Positions 1-8,731 of a stretch of 64,000 nt of DNA are shown piece after piece (within the stretch, counting starts at the first letter, position 1; every line of letters begins with the position of its first letter). The stretch comes from Rhizobium cauense (lineage in GTDB: Bacteria > Pseudomonadota > Alphaproteobacteria > Rhizobiales > Rhizobiaceae): positions 1 to 64,000 of the forward strand of contig NZ_JAEUAT010000022.1 of NCBI RefSeq assembly GCF_019511525.1. The letters are read 5' to 3'. A program made the position numbers and the translations under genes. The notes below the pieces were generated by a model. It was not told the DNA's origin. It did no database searches and worked only from the letters and a program-made list of their open reading frames with translations.

Positions 1-402
1 GCCTGCGATGGCAATGTTCGCGGCAAGAAGATCGCGGTCCTCGGCCTGACCTTCAAGCCGAACACCGACGACATGCGTGATGCGCCGTCGATTACCATCA
101 TCCAGGCCCTGCTGGACGGTGGCGCCATTGTTCACGCCTATGATCCCGAAGGCATGGAAATGGCCAAGGAAGTCCTTGGCCCGATCGCCTACGGCACCGA
201 CCCCTATGAGATCGCCGAAAGCGCCGACGCGATCGTCATCGTCACTGAATGGGACGAGTTCCGTGCGCTTGATTTCAAGCGCCTGAAATCGCTGGTGAAG
301 ACCCCAACTGTCGTCGACCTCAGGAACATCTACCCTGTCGCTGAGGTGACCAAATACGGGTTCAACCACTTCGCGGTCGGAAAGAAGAACGAGAAGAAAT
401 AG
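1..402 (+). CDS. rkpK: UDP-glucose 6-dehydrogenase, C-terminal part (5' end outside window)
   Basis: The gene is open from base 1, so only the last 133 codons are present. The enzyme oxidises UDP-glucose to UDP-glucuronate with two NAD+ in the cytoplasm. The visible part is the C-terminal UDP-binding domain, with the family hallmark GKKIAVLGLTFKPNTDD followed by MRDAPS. It ends two bases before the next gene, which encodes UDP-glucuronate 4-epimerase, the next step of the same pathway. This pairing matches the rkpK-lpsL pair known in Sinorhizobium meliloti, hence the symbol. The family assignment is secure; the choice of rkpK over ugd/exo names is inference from the neighbour. Confidence 0.93.
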   Translation, partial: ACDGNVRGKKIAVLGLTFKPNTDDMRDAPSITIIQALLDGGAIVHAYDPEGMEMAKEVLGPIAYGTDPYEIAESADAIVIVTEWDEFRALDFKRLKSLVKTPTVVDLRNIYPVAEVTKYGFNHFAVGKKNEKK

Positions 403-404
403 AG

Positions 405-1421
405 ATGCGTTACTTCATCACCGGCACCGCTGGCTTTATCGGCTTTCATCTTGCGCGCCGCCTGCTGCAGGAAGGTCATGAAGTCATCGGCTTTGATGGA
501 ATGACGCATTACTACAACATCAAGCTCAAGCACATGCGCAACGCGGCGCTGGCACAGTTTCCGTCCTTCCGCGCGGTAACGGCCATGCTGGAAGACCGCA
601 AGGCGCTGGAAGAGGCTGTCGCAAGTGCAAAGCCCGACGTCATGGTTCACCTCGCGGCGCAGGCCGGCGTTCGCTACAGCCTTGAGAACCCGCGCGCATA
701 CCTGACCTCCAACCTGGAAGGCTCCTGGAACATCCTGGAGATTGCCAAGGACGCCGGCGTCGGCCATCTGATGTTGGCATCCACCTCTTCGATCTATGGC
801 GCCAACCCGTCCGTTCCGTTCCGGGAGGCCGATCGGACCGATGAGCCGCTTACCTTCTATGCTGCCACCAAGAAATCGATGGAGTTGATGGCGCACAGCT
901 ATGCGCATCTCTACAAGGTCCCGACGACAGCTTTCCGGTTCTTCACCGTCTACGGTCCGTGGGGCCGCCCCGACATGGCGCTCTTCAAATTCGTGAAGAG
1001 CATGCTGGAAGGTCAGCCGATCGAGATTTACGGCGAAGGCAAGATGAGCCGCGACTTCACCTATATCGATGATCTGGTGGAGGCGATCATCCGCCTTTCT
1101 CGCGTTGTTCCATCGGAAGCCAATCGCGTGGACGACGAAGCGGTCGAAACGCTTTCGCATCAGGCGCCGTTCCGCGTTGTCAACATCGGCGGCGGCCAGC
1201 CCGAAAACCTGATGACATTCGTGGAGACCGTCGAAAAGGCTCTCGGCCAGCCGGCAAAGCGGATGATGCTGCCAATGCAGAAGGGCGACGTACCGCGAAC
1301 CTATGCCAGTCCCGACCTGCTGATGGCGCTGACAGGCTACAAGCCGGACACGAGCCTTGATGTCGGCGTGAAAGCGTTCGTCGACTGGTACCTTGAAGCG
1401 CGCCTAGAACTTGAGCCGTAA
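405..1421 (+). CDS. lpsL: UDP-glucuronate 4-epimerase (NAD-dependent SDR epimerase)
   Basis: This 338-residue extended-SDR epimerase converts UDP-glucuronate to UDP-galacturonate, a precursor for lipopolysaccharide core and capsular sugars. The NAD-binding glycine motif GTAGFIG is at residues 6-12. The catalytic YAATK (Tyr-x3-Lys) follows the STSSIYG serine motif, as expected for the family, and the length is usual. The start is the ATG two bases after the rkpK stop, preceded by a purine-rich GAAGAAATAGAG that can serve as ribosome-binding site. It is co-transcribed with rkpK, so the two genes form a two-step pathway module. It converges with the downstream GGDEF/EAL gene with only 6 bp between the stops. 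Confidence 0.93.
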   Translation: MRYFITGTAGFIGFHLARRLLQEGHEVIGFDGMTHYYNIKLKHMRNAALAQFPSFRAVTAMLEDRKALEEAVASAKPDVMVHLAAQAGVRYSLENPRAYLTSNLEGSWNILEIAKDAGVGHLMLASTSSIYGANPSVPFREADRTDEPLTFYAATKKSMELMAHSYAHLYKVPTTAFRFFTVYGPWGRPDMALFKFVKSMLEGQPIEIYGEGKMSRDFTYIDDLVEAIIRLSRVVPSEANRVDDEAVETLSHQAPFRVVNIGGGQPENLMTFVETVEKALGQPAKRMMLPMQKGDVPRTYASPDLLMALTGYKPDTSLDVGVKAFVDWYLEARLELEP

Positions 1422-1427
1422 GCGCAG

Positions 1428-3209
1428 CTAGCGACCAAGTTTGGCGGTCTGCGTCGCCTTCATCGACGCGAAAATCCCGTCAATCTCCGCAGCCGGCACC
1501 GGTTGCCCCAAGGCGAATCCTTGCAGTGTATGGCAGCCAAGCTTGGCCAGCGTGACGGCGTGGTTTTCCGTCTCGACGCCTTCCGCGATCACGTCGACAC
1601 CGAGAGCCCTGGCAATCTCGACGATCGACTTGACGACGCGACGCTGTTCGGATGACGTGTCCACCTCGCTCACCAGTTGACGATCGATCTTCAGTCGTGC
1701 CGGGCGTAGCCGCACGAGACCAATGAGCGACGCATGGCCCGAGCCGAAGTCATCGATTTCGATCTCGATACCCATCTGCTTGATGCCCTCGACCGTCTGC
1801 AGCAGCTCGTCGTCGTAGTCATCCAGAAAAATCGTCTCCACCAATTCGAAAACCAGGGCGCCCTCGGGGATTTCAAGCGTCCGCAGATCATCGATCAATT
1901 GCGGATCATAGAGACGCTGTCCCGAGATGTTGACCGAGACTCTTGGCAACGTCGTGCCGTGCTGCTCCCAGGTCACCCGGTCCGCGAGCACTCGCCGCAG
2001 GATCGAAGCGTCGATCTCGGAGGACAGGCCGAACTCGTCCGCAATCTTCAGGAATATTCCAGGCGACAGAGTGCCGCGCTCGCTATGATGCCAGCGCGCC
2101 AGCGCCTCGATTCCGACGATATCACGCGTGTGGGCATCAAGCTGCAGCTGGTAAAATGGAATGATATCGCCTTGCTCCAGCGCGAGCTTCAGCTCTTCGG
2201 CAAGGCGTCGCTTGCCCATCAGGTCGTCCTTGAGTTGCTGCGAGAAAAATTCGATGCGGTCGCGTCCTGCTGTTTTTGCCTGGTAGAGCGCGATATCGGA
2301 CTCGGCGAGCAAGTTGGAACCGGAACGATCCGCCGACCAGGAAATGCCGATCGAAACGCCTGATTGCAGCATTTCGTGACCGAAGCGGATCTTCTTCTTC
2401 AATCGCCTCCGCACGTCACGCGCCAGGCGGTTCAGTTCCGTCAGCCCACCGAAATTGACAAGCAGGATGACAAACTCGTCGCCGCCGATGCGCGCTGCCA
2501 TAGCCGCGTTCGGAATGGCTGCCTCGATCCGCAAGGCCGCGGCGCGCAGCACGGTGTCACCAGCCGCATGACCGTGACTGTCGTTGATCTGCTTGAATTC
2601 GTCCAGATCGAGATGCAGGACAGCGAGAGTGGAGACGGATGCATCCTCTGCCAGCTCGGCGAGCCGCTTGTCGAAAAGTCGGCGGTTGGGAAGGCCGGTC
2701 AGATAATCGTGTTCTGCTGCGTATTCGATGCGCGCGCTGCTCTCTTCCAAAGCCAAGGCGCGCGCCTCCGCGACCGCACGCTGCCTGGCCGCCTCGTTCG
2801 CGAGAAGTACATCCGTGGTAACATCCCACTCGGCACCGATGAAGGAGGGAGCGCCTTCCTCGTTCACATAGAAATGAGCGCGTGATCGGATGTGCCGTAT
2901 CTCTCCGTTCGGCCAAACAATCCGAAATTCCGAGTTGTATTGCCCCCGCTTCGCGGCAGCATCGTCAAACTCCTTCTCGGCGCGCTCCCGATCGTCTGGG
3001 TGAATGGCGTTCGTCCAGATGGCTGTCGCGACGGGCCCGCTTCCTCTGCCGGTCTGGTAGAGCCGATGCATCTGGACATCCCAGGAGATCTCGTTCCGAT
3101 CGAGATTGTGCTCCCACACGCCGATCTGTGACGCGTCGAGGGCAAGCTCAAGGCGCCGCAGAATGTCCTGGAACTCTCGTTCGGACCGTGTGGGACTGCT
3201 CGATGCCAA
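1428..3209 (-). CDS. PAS-GGDEF-EAL c-di-GMP signalling protein
   Basis: This 593-residue cytosolic protein makes and/or breaks cyclic-di-GMP. It has a PAS domain (about residues 20-135), a GGDEF domain with intact GGDEF at 242-246, and an EAL domain with EAL at 368-370. The EAL domain keeps the residues needed for phosphodiesterase activity: EALARW, VNIS, ELVE, DDFGSG, KID, EGVET and QGF. No membrane segment or signal peptide is visible. I see no RxxD inhibitory site just ahead of GGDEF, so product feedback on the cyclase is not supported. No partner gene is adjacent. Whether the net activity is cyclase, phosphodiesterase or GTP-gated phosphodiesterase cannot be told from sequence. c-di-GMP commonly controls exopolysaccharide in rhizobia, and the exo cluster lies 20 kb away. 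Confidence 0.92.
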   Translation of the reverse strand: MASSSPTRSEREFQDILRRLELALDASQIGVWEHNLDRNEISWDVQMHRLYQTGRGSGPVATAIWTNAIHPDDRERAEKEFDDAAAKRGQYNSEFRIVWPNGEIRHIRSRAHFYVNEEGAPSFIGAEWDVTTDVLLANEAARQRAVAEARALALEESSARIEYAAEHDYLTGLPNRRLFDKRLAELAEDASVSTLAVLHLDLDEFKQINDSHGHAAGDTVLRAAALRIEAAIPNAAMAARIGGDEFVILLVNFGGLTELNRLARDVRRRLKKKIRFGHEMLQSGVSIGISWSADRSGSNLLAESDIALYQAKTAGRDRIEFFSQQLKDDLMGKRRLAEELKLALEQGDIIPFYQLQLDAHTRDIVGIEALARWHHSERGTLSPGIFLKIADEFGLSSEIDASILRRVLADRVTWEQHGTTLPRVSVNISGQRLYDPQLIDDLRTLEIPEGALVFELVETIFLDDYDDELLQTVEGIKQMGIEIEIDDFGSGHASLIGLVRLRPARLKIDRQLVSEVDTSSEQRRVVKSIVEIARALGVDVIAEGVETENHAVTLAKLGCHTLQGFALGQPVPAAEIDGIFASMKATQTAKLGR

Positions 3210-3390
3210 CGCCGTCCAAGCCTCATGCCGCTTAAAGTAACAGTATGGAGTCGGGCCTTCAGTAGAAAGCCATTATGCTTGCAGAACCAACCTTTTGGCG
3301 AGAGATTAATTAGAACACACTAAAAATCTATCAACAATTGCAGGCCGAATGCACCCGCAATCTTGGCAGAACCTCTGTGCACTAGGCAAT

Positions 3391-4284
3391 TCAGCCTTTC
3401 GAGGAACGGCCGTTCTTTTCCTCGAGTTGCAACAGCAGACCACTGTGGTCAGTCTCGCCACCACCTTGATCGACAAACTCTGCAAACTCAGCGCGGACTG
3501 CCTCCGTGAGGGGCAAAGTCAAGGCGAGACTTCGTGCCGTTGCAACGATGTTGTTCAGATCTTTAAGCTGCAATTTCGAAGGGCCGGCGGTGCCGAAATC
3601 GCGGTCGACCATCCGCTGCCCATGCACGTCCAGAATGCGGCTTTCCGCAAAGCCGCCGCGGATCGCACGGCGAAACGCGTCTTGCGATCCGCCTCCCGCC
3701 TCGACAAGCAACATCGCTTCGGCAACGGCACCGATCGTGATCGCAACAATCTGTTGATTTCCAAGCTTTGCGAGCTGGCCGCAACCGCTCGGCCCGACAT
3801 GCGTGACGCGGCCAAGCGGTGCAAAGACGTCTGCCAGCTCGTCAATCACCGCGGCATCCCCACCCGCCATGATCGCAAGTGTGCCGGCCGTCGCTCCAAC
3901 CACGCCGCCTGAGACAGGCGCATCGAGATGGGCAATGCCGCGTTCCGCGAGCTTCGTGGCATGTTCCCGCGCCGCATCCGGCGAAATCGAGCTGGAATCA
4001 ATCACTACCGCGCCAGCAGCGAGTGCCTCTGCCACGCCTTGCCTGAACAGCACGTCCTCCACCGCGTTTCCATCGGTCAGCATCGTGAACACGACTGATG
4101 CCCCGGCGACCGCAGCGGCAGGCGTATCGGCGACAGTCGCGCCATCCTGAGCAAGATCCTGCGCCTTCTCGCGATTGCGATTCCAGACCGTGACGGCGAA
4201 GCCCGAGTTCAGCAGCCTGCGCGCCATTGGCGCGCCCATCAGCCCCGTGCCCAGAAACGCAATGCTTCGCGGTTTGCCTACCAT
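3391..4284 (-). CDS. NAD(P)-dependent 3-hydroxyisobutyrate dehydrogenase-family oxidoreductase (LtnD/GarR-like)
   Basis: This 297-residue beta-hydroxyacid dehydrogenase has the Rossmann motif GTGLMGAPMA near residue 12, the substrate motif DAPVSGG, and the catalytic-lysine region GQLAKLGNQQ (family usual: G-x3-K-x2-N-Q). Family members oxidise 3-hydroxyisobutyrate, tartronate semialdehyde or L-threonate. Its ATG overlaps the stop of the upstream denD-like gene by one base (TAATG), so the two are translationally coupled. That context favours an L-threonate dehydrogenase (LtnD) role, because denD and ltnD travel together in four-carbon acid-sugar loci. The kinase, isomerase and aldolase genes of that pathway are not present, so the substrate is inference. 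Confidence 0.85.
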   Translation of the reverse strand: MVGKPRSIAFLGTGLMGAPMARRLLNSGFAVTVWNRNREKAQDLAQDGATVADTPAAAVAGASVVFTMLTDGNAVEDVLFRQGVAEALAAGAVVIDSSSISPDAAREHATKLAERGIAHLDAPVSGGVVGATAGTLAIMAGGDAAVIDELADVFAPLGRVTHVGPSGCGQLAKLGNQQIVAITIGAVAEAMLLVEAGGGSQDAFRRAIRGGFAESRILDVHGQRMVDRDFGTAGPSKLQLKDLNNIVATARSLALTLPLTEAVRAEFAEFVDQGGGETDHSGLLLQLEEKNGRSSKG

Positions 4285-5267
4285 TACAACCGTCCTCCCA
4301 TTTCATCCTCGATGTGCACGCGAATAATGTCGTCGAACGAAGCATCGGCGGCGAAACCCAGCTTCCTTGCACGCTCGGCCTCGAAGGCCCGCGGCCAGCC
4401 GGACACGATCTTCATAACCAGCTCGTCCGGTTCGCGTCGGATCAGGCTTACGGCCTGCTCCCCCGCGATCTTGCGCAGCGCCTCAATCTGCTCTCCGACA
4501 GTGGCGCTCACGCCGGGCATCGTCAGACTGCGCCGTGCGCCGAGTGGCTGTAGGTCGATGCTGGCGGCATGGATCAGGAAGCCGACGGCCGACCGAGGGG
4601 ACGCATGCCAATGACGGACGGTATCCGGGACAGGAAGGATTGCCTGTTGTCCCGCCAATGGCTCGCGCACGATGCCCGAGAAGAAACCGGAGGCGGCCTT
4701 GTTCGGCTTGCCGGGACGGACGCAGATCGTCGGCAATCGGATCCCAATGCCGTCAATGAAGCCGCGGCGCGTGTAATCCGCCAACAGCAACTCGCTCATC
4801 GCCTTCTGGGTGCCGTAGCTGGTCAGCGGAGTCAGATTGAAATCGTCAGGGATCACCTCGGGGAATGGCGCTCCGAAGACCGCGATGGACGAGGTGAAAA
4901 CGACGCAGGGCCTATAGCCATCCTGAAGATGTGCGGCACGGATCGCCTCAAGAAGCGCACGCGTGCCTTCGAGATTGATGCCGTAGCCTTTTTCGAAATC
5001 CAGTTCCGCCTCACCGGACACGATCGCGGCGAGATGAAACACCACATCCGGCCGCGAGGCGACAATTCGCGCGGCTTGCCCGGGAGCGGACACGTCCACC
5101 GCACTCGTTTCGACACGTCCGCCAAATCCTTCCGGGGCCGCGGGCGTTACGACGTCAACAAGAGAGAGCCGATTGATGGGCTGGCTCCCCAGCTGGCCGT
5201 CGGCGACAAGGCGCGCAGTCAACTTGCGCCCGATCATTCCCGCTGCGCCGATAATCGCAATATGCAT
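4284..5267 (-). CDS. denD: D-erythronate dehydrogenase-like NAD-dependent epimerase/dehydratase
   Basis: This is a 327-residue extended SDR protein. It has the NAD motif GAAGMIGRK near the N-terminus, the VVFHLAAIVSGEAE segment, the catalytic SYGTQK (Tyr-x3-Lys) motif, and the conserved IRLPTICVRPGKPN stretch typical of DenD. DenD oxidises D-erythronate at C2 or C3 with NAD+. The start chosen is the ATG giving MHIAIIGAAG, because a GGTGGAGG ribosome-binding site lies just upstream and the in-frame extension before it is not family-like. It is the first gene of a two-gene operon, with a 1-bp TAATG overlap to the downstream dehydrogenase. DenD is the best match; a uronate dehydrogenase-like activity is the main alternative. 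Confidence 0.82.
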   Translation of the reverse strand: MHIAIIGAAGMIGRKLTARLVADGQLGSQPINRLSLVDVVTPAAPEGFGGRVETSAVDVSAPGQAARIVASRPDVVFHLAAIVSGEAELDFEKGYGINLEGTRALLEAIRAAHLQDGYRPCVVFTSSIAVFGAPFPEVIPDDFNLTPLTSYGTQKAMSELLLADYTRRGFIDGIGIRLPTICVRPGKPNKAASGFFSGIVREPLAGQQAILPVPDTVRHWHASPRSAVGFLIHAASIDLQPLGARRSLTMPGVSATVGEQIEALRKIAGEQAVSLIRREPDELVMKIVSGWPRAFEAERARKLGFAADASFDDIIRVHIEDEMGGRL

Positions 5268-5356
5268 TGGCCGCCTCCACCAGTCCTTGCAGTGTGCGAC
5301 TCCCCTCGCCCTGCATGTTCTTCGAGACATAGCCGCATGATCGGCTCATGAAAACA

Positions 5357-5385
5357 GGAAAGGCGGAGCAATGCTCCGCCTTTCC
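5357..5385 (-). terminator. Intrinsic terminator hairpin of the RND operon
   Basis: A perfect inverted repeat, GGAAAGGCGGAGCA, one central A, then its complement, lies 22 bp beyond the RND pump stop on the minus strand. It sits between the pump and the denD operon, which read the same way. The stem is 14 bp and GC-rich in the middle with A/T at the ends, so the 3' arm ends in TTTCC on either strand. It should end transcription of the pump operon before denD. Confidence 0.75.
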
Positions 5386-5407
5386 ACGTCTCGCCGCTGA
5401 GTGGGGG

Positions 5408-8400
5408 TTATTCGGCGGCGAGTCGGATGATCTCGGCTTCCTCCGCGTCGTGCTCGTGTTCCTTGTGCTGAACCAGCGGACGGTTGCCCGAAAGTTTGCG
5501 AACCAGCACGTAGAAGACGGGCGTCATGAAGATGCCGAAGAAGGTGACGCCGATCATGCCGGAGAACACCGCCACACCCATGGCTGCGCGCATCTCGGCA
5601 CCGGCACCCGTCGAGAGAACCAGCGGCACGACACCCATGATGAAGGCCATCGACGTCATCAGGATCGGGCGCAGACGCAGGCGGCTGGCTTCGATGGCAG
5701 CCTGGACGGGCGTTCTACCTTCGAACTCCAGCTCGCGCGCGAATTCCACGATCAGGATCGCGTTCTTCGCCGAGAGGCCGACAAGGACGACCAGACCGAT
5801 CTGCGTGAAGATGTTGTTATCTCCACCGGTCAGCCAGACGCCTGTTAGCGCCGCCAGCACGCCCATCGGCACGATCATGATGATCGCGATCGGCAGCGCG
5901 AGGCTCTCATACTGGGCTGCGAGCACGAGGAACACGAGCAGCAGCGCCAGCGGGAAGACGATCACGCCCGAGTTGCCGGCCAGGATCTGCTGATAGGTCA
6001 GATCCGTCCATTCGAAGCTGATGCCCTTTGGCAAGGTCTCATCGGCGATCTTCTCGATCGCTGCCTGAGCCTGGCCGGAGGAGAAGCCCGGAGCAGGACC
6101 GCCGTTGATATCGGCGGAGAGGAAACCGTTATAACGGTTGGTCCGCTCCGGCCCGGTTGTCGCGTTCACCTTCAGGAGCGCAGACAGCGGGATCATCTGG
6201 CCCGATGCCGAACGAACCTTCAGCTTGCCGATATCCTCGGGCTGCGCCCGGAACTTGGCATCGGCCTGGACGCGCACGCTGTAGGTGCGGCCGAAGGCGT
6301 TGAAGTCGTTGACATAGAGCGAACCGAGATAGATCTGCAGCGTCTCGAACACATCGGTTACCGGGACGCCAAGCTGTTCCGCCTTCTCACGGTCGAGATC
6401 GGCATAGAGCTGCGGAACGTTGATCTGGTAGGCGGAGAAGATGCCCGTCAGTTCAGGCGTCTGGTAGGCCTTGGCGATCATCGCCTTGTTGGCCTCGTCG
6501 AGCACCTGATAGCCAAGACCGGCGCGGTCTTCGAGCTGCATCTTGAAACCACCCGTCGTGCCGAGACCGTTGACCGGCGGCGGCGGGAACATCGCGATGA
6601 AGGCATCCTGAATCGCCCCGAACTTCTGGTTCAGGGACATAGCGATCGCACCGCCCGAAAGCGCCGGCGACTTGCGTTCCTCGAAATCCTTCAGCGTCAC
6701 GAAGACGATACCGGCGTTCGAGGAGTTGGTGAAGCCGTTGATCGACAGGCCCGGGAAGGCGATCGCATGGGCAACGCCAGGCTCGGCCATGGCAATGTCG
6801 CTCATCCGCTTGATGACGTCTTCCGTACGGTCAAGGCTGGCGGCGTCCGGCAGCTGGGCAAAGCCGATCAGATACTGCTTGTCCTGCGCCGGCACGAAGC
6901 CGCCCGGCACCGCATTGAAGAGGCCGTAGGTAGCGCCTGCCAGTACCAGATACACCAGCATGACGATGCTCTTGCGCGACACGAGGCCACCGACGCCCTT
7001 GCCATAGCCCCTGGAGGCAGCACCGAACGCCCTGTTGAAGCCACGGAAGAACCAGCCGAAGGCGGCATCCATGGCACGCGTCAGCCAGTCACGTTTGGCG
7101 TGATGATCCTGCAGCAGCATAGCAGCAAGAGCCGGAGACAACGTCAGCGAGTTGAAGGCCGAAATGACGGTCGAGATCGCGATCGTCAGCGCGAACTGGC
7201 GATAGAACTGTCCTGACAGACCGGTGATGAAGGCGAGCGGCACGAAAACCGCGACGAGCACCAGCGCGATCGCGATGATCGGGCCGGACACTTCCTTCAT
7301 TGCCTTGTAGGTCGCAGCCCGCGGGCTGAGGCCATTCTCGATGTTTCGTTCGACGTTTTCGACGACGACGATCGCGTCGTCGACGACGATACCGATCGCC
7401 AGCACGAGGCCGAACAGGCTGAGCGCGTTGATCGAGAAGCCAAAGACATACATCACCGCAAATGTGCCGATAATCGAGACCGGAACGGCAATCAGCGGGA
7501 TGATCGAGGCACGCCATGTCTGCAGGAACAGGATAACGACGATGACGACGAGCGCGATGGCTTCGAGCAGCGTATCGACGACCTTCTCGATCGACGAGCG
7601 AACGAACTTCGTCGTGTCGTAGACGATCTCGTAGCTGACGCCGTCAGGCATGGCGGTCTTCAGCTCTTCCATCGTCTTCTGGACTTCGTCCGAGATGGTG
7701 ATGGCGTTGGAACCAGGAGACTGGAAGACCGGGATAGCGACCGCCGGCTTGCCGTCGAGGATCGAGCGCAGCGAATAATCGGCAGCGCCGAGCTCGATAC
7801 GGGCGACATCGCGCAGACGCGTGATTTCGCCGTTCGATCCTGTTTTGACGATAATGTTGCCGAACTGCTCAGGCGTCTGCAGACGACCCTGCGCATTGAC
7901 GTTCAGCTGCAGGTCGACGCCCGACAGGCTGGGCGAAGCGCCGATGGTGCCGGCTGCGGCCTGCACGTTCTGGCCGCGGATCGCATTGGTGACATCGCTT
8001 GCGGCAAGGCCATGCTCGGCCGCCTTCTGCGGGTCGATCCAGACGCGCATGGAATAGTCGCCCGAACCGAAGACCTGTACCTGGCCGACACCATCGATGC
8101 GCGCCAACCGGTCCTTGATGTTGAGGACGCCGTAGTTGCGCAGATAGGTGATGTCATAGCGGTTGTCAGGCGAGATCAGGTTCACGACCATCATCAGGTC
8201 GGGAGAGCTCTTGACCGTCGTGATGCCGATGGTCTTCACCTCTTCCGGCAGACGCGGTTCGGCCTGCGACACGCGGTTCTGAACCAGCTGCTGCGCCTTG
8301 TCAGGGTCCGTGCCTAGCTTGAAGGTGACGGTCAGCGTCATGACGCCGTCCGAGGTCGCCTGGCTGGACATGTAGAGCATGCCCTCGACACCGTTGATCT

Positions 8401-8608
8401 GCTCTTCGAGCGGCGTGGCGACCGTCTGCGCAATGACCTCGGGGTTTGCGCCCGGATAGGTGGCGCGCACGACGATCGATGGCGGAACGACCTCGGGATA
8501 TTCGGAAATCGGCAGCGCACGCAGGCCCAGCAGACCGGCGACCACGATGAGGACCGACAGGACTCCGGCAAACACCGGACGGTCGACAAAAAATCTGGAG
8601 AAATTCAT
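5408..8608 (-). CDS. RND multidrug efflux pump inner-membrane subunit (AcrB/MexB-type, HAE1)
   Basis: This is a 1066-residue inner-membrane proton/drug antiporter, full length for the HAE1 family. It has the N-terminal signature FFVDRPVFAGVLS, the TM4 proton-relay pair in VVDDAIVVVEN, the TM10 lysine in GLSAKNAILIVEFA, and two periplasmic loops with the expected EEQINGVEGM porter motif. It works as a trimer with the periplasmic adaptor encoded just upstream and a TolC-type outer-membrane channel encoded elsewhere. It is the last gene of the hydrolase-adaptor-pump operon and is followed by a strong terminator. The 123-bp gap to the adaptor carries two hairpins that may set the adaptor-to-pump ratio. 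Family is certain; the substrate is unknown. Confidence 0.95.
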   Translation of the reverse strand: MNFSRFFVDRPVFAGVLSVLIVVAGLLGLRALPISEYPEVVPPSIVVRATYPGANPEVIAQTVATPLEEQINGVEGMLYMSSQATSDGVMTLTVTFKLGTDPDKAQQLVQNRVSQAEPRLPEEVKTIGITTVKSSPDLMMVVNLISPDNRYDITYLRNYGVLNIKDRLARIDGVGQVQVFGSGDYSMRVWIDPQKAAEHGLAASDVTNAIRGQNVQAAAGTIGASPSLSGVDLQLNVNAQGRLQTPEQFGNIIVKTGSNGEITRLRDVARIELGAADYSLRSILDGKPAVAIPVFQSPGSNAITISDEVQKTMEELKTAMPDGVSYEIVYDTTKFVRSSIEKVVDTLLEAIALVVIVVILFLQTWRASIIPLIAVPVSIIGTFAVMYVFGFSINALSLFGLVLAIGIVVDDAIVVVENVERNIENGLSPRAATYKAMKEVSGPIIAIALVLVAVFVPLAFITGLSGQFYRQFALTIAISTVISAFNSLTLSPALAAMLLQDHHAKRDWLTRAMDAAFGWFFRGFNRAFGAASRGYGKGVGGLVSRKSIVMLVYLVLAGATYGLFNAVPGGFVPAQDKQYLIGFAQLPDAASLDRTEDVIKRMSDIAMAEPGVAHAIAFPGLSINGFTNSSNAGIVFVTLKDFEERKSPALSGGAIAMSLNQKFGAIQDAFIAMFPPPPVNGLGTTGGFKMQLEDRAGLGYQVLDEANKAMIAKAYQTPELTGIFSAYQINVPQLYADLDREKAEQLGVPVTDVFETLQIYLGSLYVNDFNAFGRTYSVRVQADAKFRAQPEDIGKLKVRSASGQMIPLSALLKVNATTGPERTNRYNGFLSADINGGPAPGFSSGQAQAAIEKIADETLPKGISFEWTDLTYQQILAGNSGVIVFPLALLLVFLVLAAQYESLALPIAIIMIVPMGVLAALTGVWLTGGDNNIFTQIGLVVLVGLSAKNAILIVEFARELEFEGRTPVQAAIEASRLRLRPILMTSMAFIMGVVPLVLSTGAGAEMRAAMGVAVFSGMIGVTFFGIFMTPVFYVLVRKLSGNRPLVQHKEHEHDAEEAEIIRLAAE

Positions 8609-8652
8609 TTCAAAGCCCTCTCCGGGATGAAATCTGGATGCAACGACCCTCT

Positions 8653-8720
8653 CCGGCGGTTGGGAAGCCGCCGGTGGATCACGTCATTTCGGAATTAACG
8701 CGGAGCGCCGAGACGCTCCG
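8653..8720 (-). other. Two hairpins in the adaptor-pump intercistronic gap
   Basis: Within the 123-bp gap between the two RND genes are CCGGCGG-N8-CCGCCGG (8653-8674) and CGGAGCG-N6-CGCTCCG (8701-8720). Both are perfect inverted repeats with no T-run, so they look more like mRNA stability or processing structures than terminators. Role is inference. Confidence 0.5.
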
Positions 8721-8731
8721 GATGCTTCGAC

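Noticed and set aside
330..1160. 276-codon minus-strand ORF over lpsL
   Set aside because: It lies antisense to a clear epimerase gene, shows no recognisable motif, and is a typical open frame of high-GC coding DNA.
3400..3424. CGAGGAA-N11-TTCCTCG inverted repeat at the end of the dehydrogenase gene
   Set aside because: It is short, inside coding sequence and not followed by T residues, so I do not call it a terminator.
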